Source of the DNA: JBBAFB01 sp041655595
Lineage (GTDB): Bacteria > Bacillota > DULZ01
Length of the DNA: 9,486 nucleotides
Direction: 5' to 3'
NCBI GenBank assembly: GCA_041655595.1
Contig: JBBAFB010000088.1
Span: 1-9,486 of the forward strand
The notes beneath the pieces are model-generated. The model had not been told where the DNA came from and made no database searches. It saw only the letters and a program-made list of their open reading frames with translations. Every line of letters begins with the position of its first letter. Positions within the stretch are counted from its first letter, which is position 1. Below are positions 6,963 through 9,486 of this stretch, one piece after another. Both the position numbers and the translations under genes were made by a program.

Positions 6963-7634
6963 CTAGCCGAGAGGACAACTTCCCTTGCCTCCCCCGGGGC
7001 ACGGCTCGGAAGGGGGCGGGGGGTAAGGAGGCCACTTGGGATTGTAATCGGGGCAAGCACCGGCCACCAAACCGCATTCCGGAGGCTCGGGGCAAAAGCC
7101 AAAAGCAGGAATCAATACTTGCACAGGTGCAACCAACCTAAAAACAAAGAGTTTGCCAACGCAACAAGTAACTTCACTTACAAAACAACTTGTGCTGCTG
7201 TTGGAAATAAAGCATAACAGACATTCGGAATAAACATCAACCTCGCAGTTCAGGCCCTTCTCGCCGGCCCTAAGCATTCTGACTGTTTTGGACTCATTAA
7301 GTATTTTTTCAGTGATAGTAGTTACCACCCGATCACCTTGTAATAATTTGAAAGTAACGGATAAATCAAAAGTTACCGTTATCTGTTCATCCCCTGCTTC
7401 ACAACGGACATTCTCCACCTTTACACCGGCACATTCCACATTATTGGCCTTTACCGGGGGTACAATAGCGATGGGTATTTCGTTAACCAAGGTCTGCTTG
7501 CATTCGTTGTAGATTCTGTCTAAACGAACACTTAAAATTTCCCTTGGAGGCGGACACACCGGCAAACCAGTTACTTCATCCACCGGCAGAACCCCGGAAC
7601 GCAAATCCTCATACTTATCTTCCTTTTTGAACAT
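6963..7634 (-). CDS. Cys/Pro-rich protein of unknown function, possible spore-surface protein
   Basis: Not recognised as a named family. The 223 residues have 15 cysteines, including a CC pair (EVTCCVG) and C-x-x-C-like spacings (SECLLCF, GFCPEPPEC). There is no signal peptide or membrane helix. The N-terminus is charged (MFKKEDKYEDLRSG) and is followed by VCPPPRE. The middle is rich in alternating hydrophobic residues (ITVTFDLSVTFKLL), suggesting beta structure. A Pro/Gly/Cys tail (about 195-223) contains WPPYPPPPSEPCPG. The start has GGGGAGGG (7644-7651, minus sense) at good spacing. A sigma-E/sigma-K-like promoter lies about 40-70 bases upstream. Composition plus promoter suggest a disulphide-linked coat or exosporium-type protein made in the mother cell; this is inference. 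It is convergent with cydC and not obviously tied to respiration. Confidence 0.8.
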   Translation of the reverse strand: MFKKEDKYEDLRSGVLPVDEVTGLPVCPPPREILSVRLDRIYNECKQTLVNEIPIAIVPPVKANNVECAGVKVENVRCEAGDEQITVTFDLSVTFKLLQGDRVVTTITEKILNESKTVRMLRAGEKGLNCEVDVYSECLLCFISNSSTSCFVSEVTCCVGKLFVFRLVAPVQVLIPAFGFCPEPPECGLVAGACPDYNPKWPPYPPPPSEPCPGGGKGSCPLG

Positions 7635-7680
7635 TTAGAGTTTCCCTCCCCTACTAATTAAGATCCACTTATGGCTAATA

Positions 7681-7707
7681 CATAGTATGCCTACCCGCCC
7701 TAATTGT
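7681..7707 (-). promoter_or_regulatory. Sigma-E/sigma-K-like promoter for the Cys-rich gene
   Basis: In minus sense, AC (7707-7706), 16 bases, then CATACTATG (7689-7681). This fits the sigma-K pattern AC-N15-17-CATANNNTA with one mismatch, and the -10 also resembles the sigma-E pattern. No sigma-A-like pair was seen for this gene. The patterns are short, so chance occurrence is possible. Confidence 0.45.
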
Positions 7708-7717
7708 GAAAGGGAAG

Positions 7718-7744
7718 AAAAAAAAGTCGGGGGTAACCCCGACT
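7718..7744 (-). terminator. Rho-independent terminator of the membrane-protein unit
   Basis: AGTCGGGG (7725-7732), a 4-base loop and CCCCGACT (7737-7744): an 8-bp GC-rich stem. In minus sense it is followed by a run of eight T (7725-7718). It lies 34 bases beyond the stop of the 25-residue gene and so ends the 307-aa/25-aa transcript before the Cys-rich gene, which has its own promoter. Confidence 0.9.
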
Positions 7745-7778
7745 AAAAAGATGAAAGGTGATTTATGCGTTAACTTGA

Positions 7779-7856
7779 CTAATTTAACTTCCAAAACAAG
7801 AGTGCTAAAGCAGCGCCCACAATAAGTGAGCCAATCAGTAAATAGGTTCCTTCCAT
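7779..7856 (-). CDS. 25-residue single-helix membrane microprotein
   Basis: A short gene immediately after the 307-aa membrane protein. The peptide starts MEGTYLLIGSLIVG, continues as an unbroken hydrophobic helix, and ends LLFWKLN. The acidic N-terminus and the Lys near the C-terminus suggest N-out/C-in topology. Support for translation is good: GAGGTG (7864-7869, minus sense) lies 7 bases upstream of ATG. The start is 4 bases after the upstream stop, and the shared terminator follows. The format resembles small accessory subunits of membrane complexes (CydX/CydS of bd oxidases, KdpF, CcoQ), but no specific homology is claimed. The likely partner is the 307-aa protein. A role as a bd-oxidase small subunit is possible, since no CydX/CydS-like gene is seen in the cyd operon. 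Confidence 0.75.
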   Translation of the reverse strand: MEGTYLLIGSLIVGAALALLFWKLN

Positions 7857-7860
7857 TAGA

Positions 7861-8784
7861 TTACACCTCGACTCCCGCTTTTGAAACTTGTGCCTTATTT
7901 CCTGCCTTACCCGCACCCAACAACACTTCTTTTGTTAACGGCAGTAGTAAAACGACAACCAGAAAAACTCCTGCTAAACCTTGAAGCATATAGTCTACAG
8001 TGGCATGACGGAAATAATGTGTCAATAAACCTACCACAGCTGTTACTGCAGAAGAAGATAAAGCAATCCACCAGCCGGCTTCAATACGCATTGCCAGCAA
8101 ATAAATGGACATTATGAAGCCAATTACAGCAATCCAACCGGCTGTTCTGGCATAGTTCAGAACAAAAATATCTTCGGCATAACGGGGTAACATGGGATGA
8201 CCCAGCAAAATACGATGGGAAGCATGGCCATTACCAAAGGTGTAGCCTGCAGCAACCCCCAACATAGTAAAGACAACAAAAATAATCAATTTTTCTTTAG
8301 CACTGCCCTTACCAGCCAATAGAATAGCAAAATAGGGCACTAAACCCGCCGCCATAATAAATATTGCAGGTGGGACACCGGCATCGGGCATGGCACTAAC
8401 AAAGTTCATCCAGGGGACCAGCATATAAGCTGCTCCAATGGCAGGCATAGAAAGACAAGTCAGTGCCACAGCTTTAGCCCATTGTTGACCCTCGTACAGC
8501 TTCCTAATAATTATCAATAAAACAATTCCAGCAAAGAAAGAAAGCATTGTCCACTGAGCAAAGAAAAAACCTACCATAGCCGGGGTATGCTCAATTAAAG
8601 GAGCATTGGGATTGTTGGTAGCATAAAATTTTTCAATTCGTTCAAATTGTTGTAACTGAATTTTGTCCAAAGCTGGTGCCACCATAAAAGGTTGTACGGC
8701 AATCATAAAAAAGGCGCCTAATAAAACTAGAATAATAACCATTTTCCTTGCACCTGAAGAAACGTCCTTGGAATATAACGACAT
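7861..8784 (-). CDS. Eight-helix membrane protein with outward-facing histidine cluster, unknown function
   Basis: Not recognised. The 307 residues contain eight hydrophobic segments at roughly 15-37, 69-93, 103-127, 138-158, 166-184, 211-232, 237-257 and 264-284. Basic residues (R94/K95, K159-K165, R233, and the lysine-rich tail) fall on one side, giving N-in/C-in topology. On that model every histidine is on the outer side: H66, H187, H190 and H196 (GHASHRILLGHP), H256 and H260 (THYFRHATVD). Such clustering suggests metal or haem ligation, but no known haem-copper oxidase, NO reductase or cytochrome b motif was matched. The start has AAAGGAGG (8793-8800, minus sense). It forms a transcript with the 25-aa gene and is divergent from a Crp/Fnr-type regulator, hinting at redox or nutrient control. 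Confidence 0.85.
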   Translation of the reverse strand: MSLYSKDVSSGARKMVIILVLLGAFFMIAVQPFMVAPALDKIQLQQFERIEKFYATNNPNAPLIEHTPAMVGFFFAQWTMLSFFAGIVLLIIIRKLYEGQQWAKAVALTCLSMPAIGAAYMLVPWMNFVSAMPDAGVPPAIFIMAAGLVPYFAILLAGKGSAKEKLIIFVVFTMLGVAAGYTFGNGHASHRILLGHPMLPRYAEDIFVLNYARTAGWIAVIGFIMSIYLLAMRIEAGWWIALSSSAVTAVVGLLTHYFRHATVDYMLQGLAGVFLVVVLLLPLTKEVLLGAGKAGNKAQVSKAGVEV

Positions 8785-9099
8785 TTAAAAATCCTCCTTT
8801 TTTTAGTGCTTTTTTCAAAAAAACAGATCTGCCCTCCTCACACCGTTTCATGCCTCATCACACTTTTTTAGCTGTCTATTTATCACCCTTTCTTTTAAAC
8901 CGAATTTAAGCCTCGACTCGCGACCTTCTTCTTAAGCCCTCACTGTCGGTAGATATTAAATTCGGCCTTATTATTTATAGAAATTCGTAAAGATAGTGAT
9001 TTTAAACACTACCGTAAATTCACGATCCAGCTTTTTTACGTGCAAAGCACCTTTAGCGGGCAAGCCGCTTAACCCTAGTATAAGGTTAACAAGGTCCGA
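8785..9099 (-). other. Gene-free region with several dyads; possible structured leader of the membrane-protein unit
   Basis: No plausible gene lies in these 315 bases. In minus sense a TATAAA (8979-8974) could be a -10, though without a convincing -35. Its predicted start (near 8967) coincides with the beginning of a perfect 10-bp inverted repeat, arms 8956-8965 and 8900-8909, enclosing 46 bases. Upstream are a dyad (8992-8998 with 9007-9013, a 7-bp stem with one G-U only in the minus-strand RNA) and hairpins GTGC-AAA-GCAC (9040-9050), AGCGG/CCGCT (9055-9069) and TTAACC/GGTTAA (9069-9089). I could not match any known riboswitch class. These may be operators, a leader fold or both. Confidence 0.35.
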
Positions 9100-9118
9100 C
9101 AAATAATACCTTGACTTT

Positions 9119-9134
9119 TGTCATGAATTTCACA
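9119..9134. promoter_or_regulatory. Crp/Fnr-type binding site
   Basis: TGTCA-TGAATT-TCACA matches nine of ten defined bases of the Crp-type consensus TGTGA-N6-TCACA. The longer arms TTTGT/ACAAA (9117-9136) are also symmetric. Its centre is about 57 bases before the predicted start of the Crp/Fnr-family gene, a plausible activator position. Autoregulation, or shared control of the divergent membrane-protein unit, is inferred. Confidence 0.5.
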
Positions 9135-9168
9135 AATAAATACGAGCCTTTCTATTTATTGCTAGAAA

Positions 9169-9177
9169 TGTTATAAT
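9169..9177 (+). promoter_or_regulatory. Extended -10 promoter of the Crp/Fnr-family gene
   Basis: TG-T-TATAAT (9169-9177) is a perfect extended -10. The -35 position (TTTCTA, 9149-9154) is poor, as is common for extended -10 or activator-dependent promoters. A TTTCTA/TAGAAA dyad (9149-9154, 9163-9168) fills the spacer. The predicted start is near 9184, giving a leader of about 50 bases. Confidence 0.65.
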
Positions 9178-9234
9178 TATAAAACGGACACCAAAGTTAA
9201 AGCTTCCTTAGCAGCAATTATAAGGAGTGATTCT

Positions 9235-9486
9235 ATGGACAGCGGAATCATAGAAAAACTATCCCAAGCAGAAGTGTTCAGAAAGATCGAAAAAGGCCAC
9301 CTGGAAAAGCTATGTAGGATGGCTACAAAAAGAGAGTACAAAAGAAAGCAGATCATTTGTGCCAGCAATGAAATTTTTCCCTATGTTTTCTTTTTGGACA
9401 AAGGTTCTGTCAGAATTTTAAAAGAATCCGACAAGGGACAATCGTTGATTGTACGTACCCTGAAAGCAGGCGATATTTTTTGGGGA
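9235..9486 (+). CDS. Crp/Fnr-family transcription regulator, N-terminal 84 codons
   Basis: Start of a cyclic-nucleotide-binding-domain regulator, cut by the right edge. After MDSGIIEKLSQAEVFRKI comes the short helical region typical before the beta-roll. Beta-roll strands follow around YVFFLDKGSVRILKE (about 50-64), with the LKAGDIFWG turn at 76-84, comparable to the GDIFGE turn of the family. Cys27 and Cys42 are the only cysteines seen, and there is no N-terminal Fnr-type cysteine cluster, so direct 4Fe-4S oxygen sensing by that motif is unlikely. The DNA-binding helix-turn-helix and most of the ligand pocket lie outside, so the ligand cannot be guessed. The start has TAAGGAG (9221-9227). 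It is divergent from the 307-aa membrane-protein unit and preceded by a Crp-type site. Confidence 0.88.
   Translation, partial: MDSGIIEKLSQAEVFRKIEKGHLEKLCRMATKREYKRKQIICASNEIFPYVFFLDKGSVRILKESDKGQSLIVRTLKAGDIFWG

Noticed and set aside
6956..7217. Plus-strand frames of 61 and 85 codons opposite the Cys-rich gene
   Set aside because: They are shadows of the minus-strand gene, rich in Arg/Gly from reversed Pro/Cys codons, without ribosome sites.
8785..8967. Known riboswitch in the leader of the 307-aa gene
   Set aside because: I compared it from memory with cyclic-di-GMP, cobalamin, preQ1, fluoride, manganese and ydaO-type cores and found no matching conserved core.
9070..9092. Possible Rex site around GGTTAACAAGG
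   Set aside because: Only one half resembles TTGTTAA/TTAACAA; the second half at the required spacing is missing. It may only be one arm of the TTAACC/GGTTAA hairpin.
9171..9185. PerR-like box (TTATAATTATAA palindrome) at the Crp/Fnr-family promoter
   Set aside because: It is largely explained by the TATAAT -10 in A/T-rich DNA and is shorter than the 15-bp PerR box.
1..9486. tRNA, rRNA, CRISPR array, insertion sequence or phage genes
   Set aside because: No repeat-spacer pattern, transposase, integrase or tRNA-like cloverleaf was seen on either strand.

Overview
The window looks like chromosome of a low-to-moderate G+C, spore-forming Gram-positive bacterium, most likely a member of the Clostridia of the Peptococcaceae type. 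This is inferred from strong AGGAGG ribosome sites, Bacillus-type protein sequences (ferrochelatase, short-Q-loop CydA), A/T-rich intergenic regions and a Cys/Pro-rich coat-like gene behind a sigma-E/sigma-K-like promoter. No species name can be defended from the sequence alone.

Layout. (1) 1-582, minus: the first 194 codons of a Bacillus-type (coproporphyrin) ferrochelatase, hemH, leaving the window at its left edge. (2) 583-949: a divergent control region. The hemH promoter is consensus-like and is bracketed by two near-identical TGAAT-NN-ATTCA dyads. The opposite promoter, for the cyd operon, is overlaid by two other dyads. The two -35 regions share a nearly identical 16-mer. (3) 950-6916, plus: cydA-cydB-cydD-cydC, encoding cytochrome bd quinol oxidase and the heterodimeric ABC exporter needed to assemble it. 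A perfect 11-bp hairpin lies between cydB and cydD, and a small terminator-like hairpin follows cydC. (4) 6963-7634, minus: an unrecognised 223-residue Cys/Pro-rich protein with a mother-cell-type promoter. (5) 7725-8784, minus: a two-gene unit made of an unrecognised 307-residue, 8-helix membrane protein with a cluster of outward-facing histidines, and a translationally coupled 25-residue single-helix protein. It ends in a strong terminator. (6) 8785-9234: 450 bases without a gene, rich in dyads, with a possible structured leader for the membrane-protein unit and a promoter for the next gene. (7) 9235-9486, plus: the N-terminal part of a Crp/Fnr-family regulator, cut by the right edge.

How it may fit together. 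Ferrochelatase makes haem precursor, CydDC supports haem insertion and redox balance, and CydAB uses haem to reduce oxygen with quinol, so the left two thirds form an oxygen-respiration or oxygen-scavenging module. The right third adds an uncharacterised membrane protein with an accompanying microprotein, divergent from a Crp/Fnr-type sensor. It is the best candidate for something undescribed here. CydB is also unusual: two conserved aspartates of the family are replaced. All regulatory assignments are pattern-based and untested.
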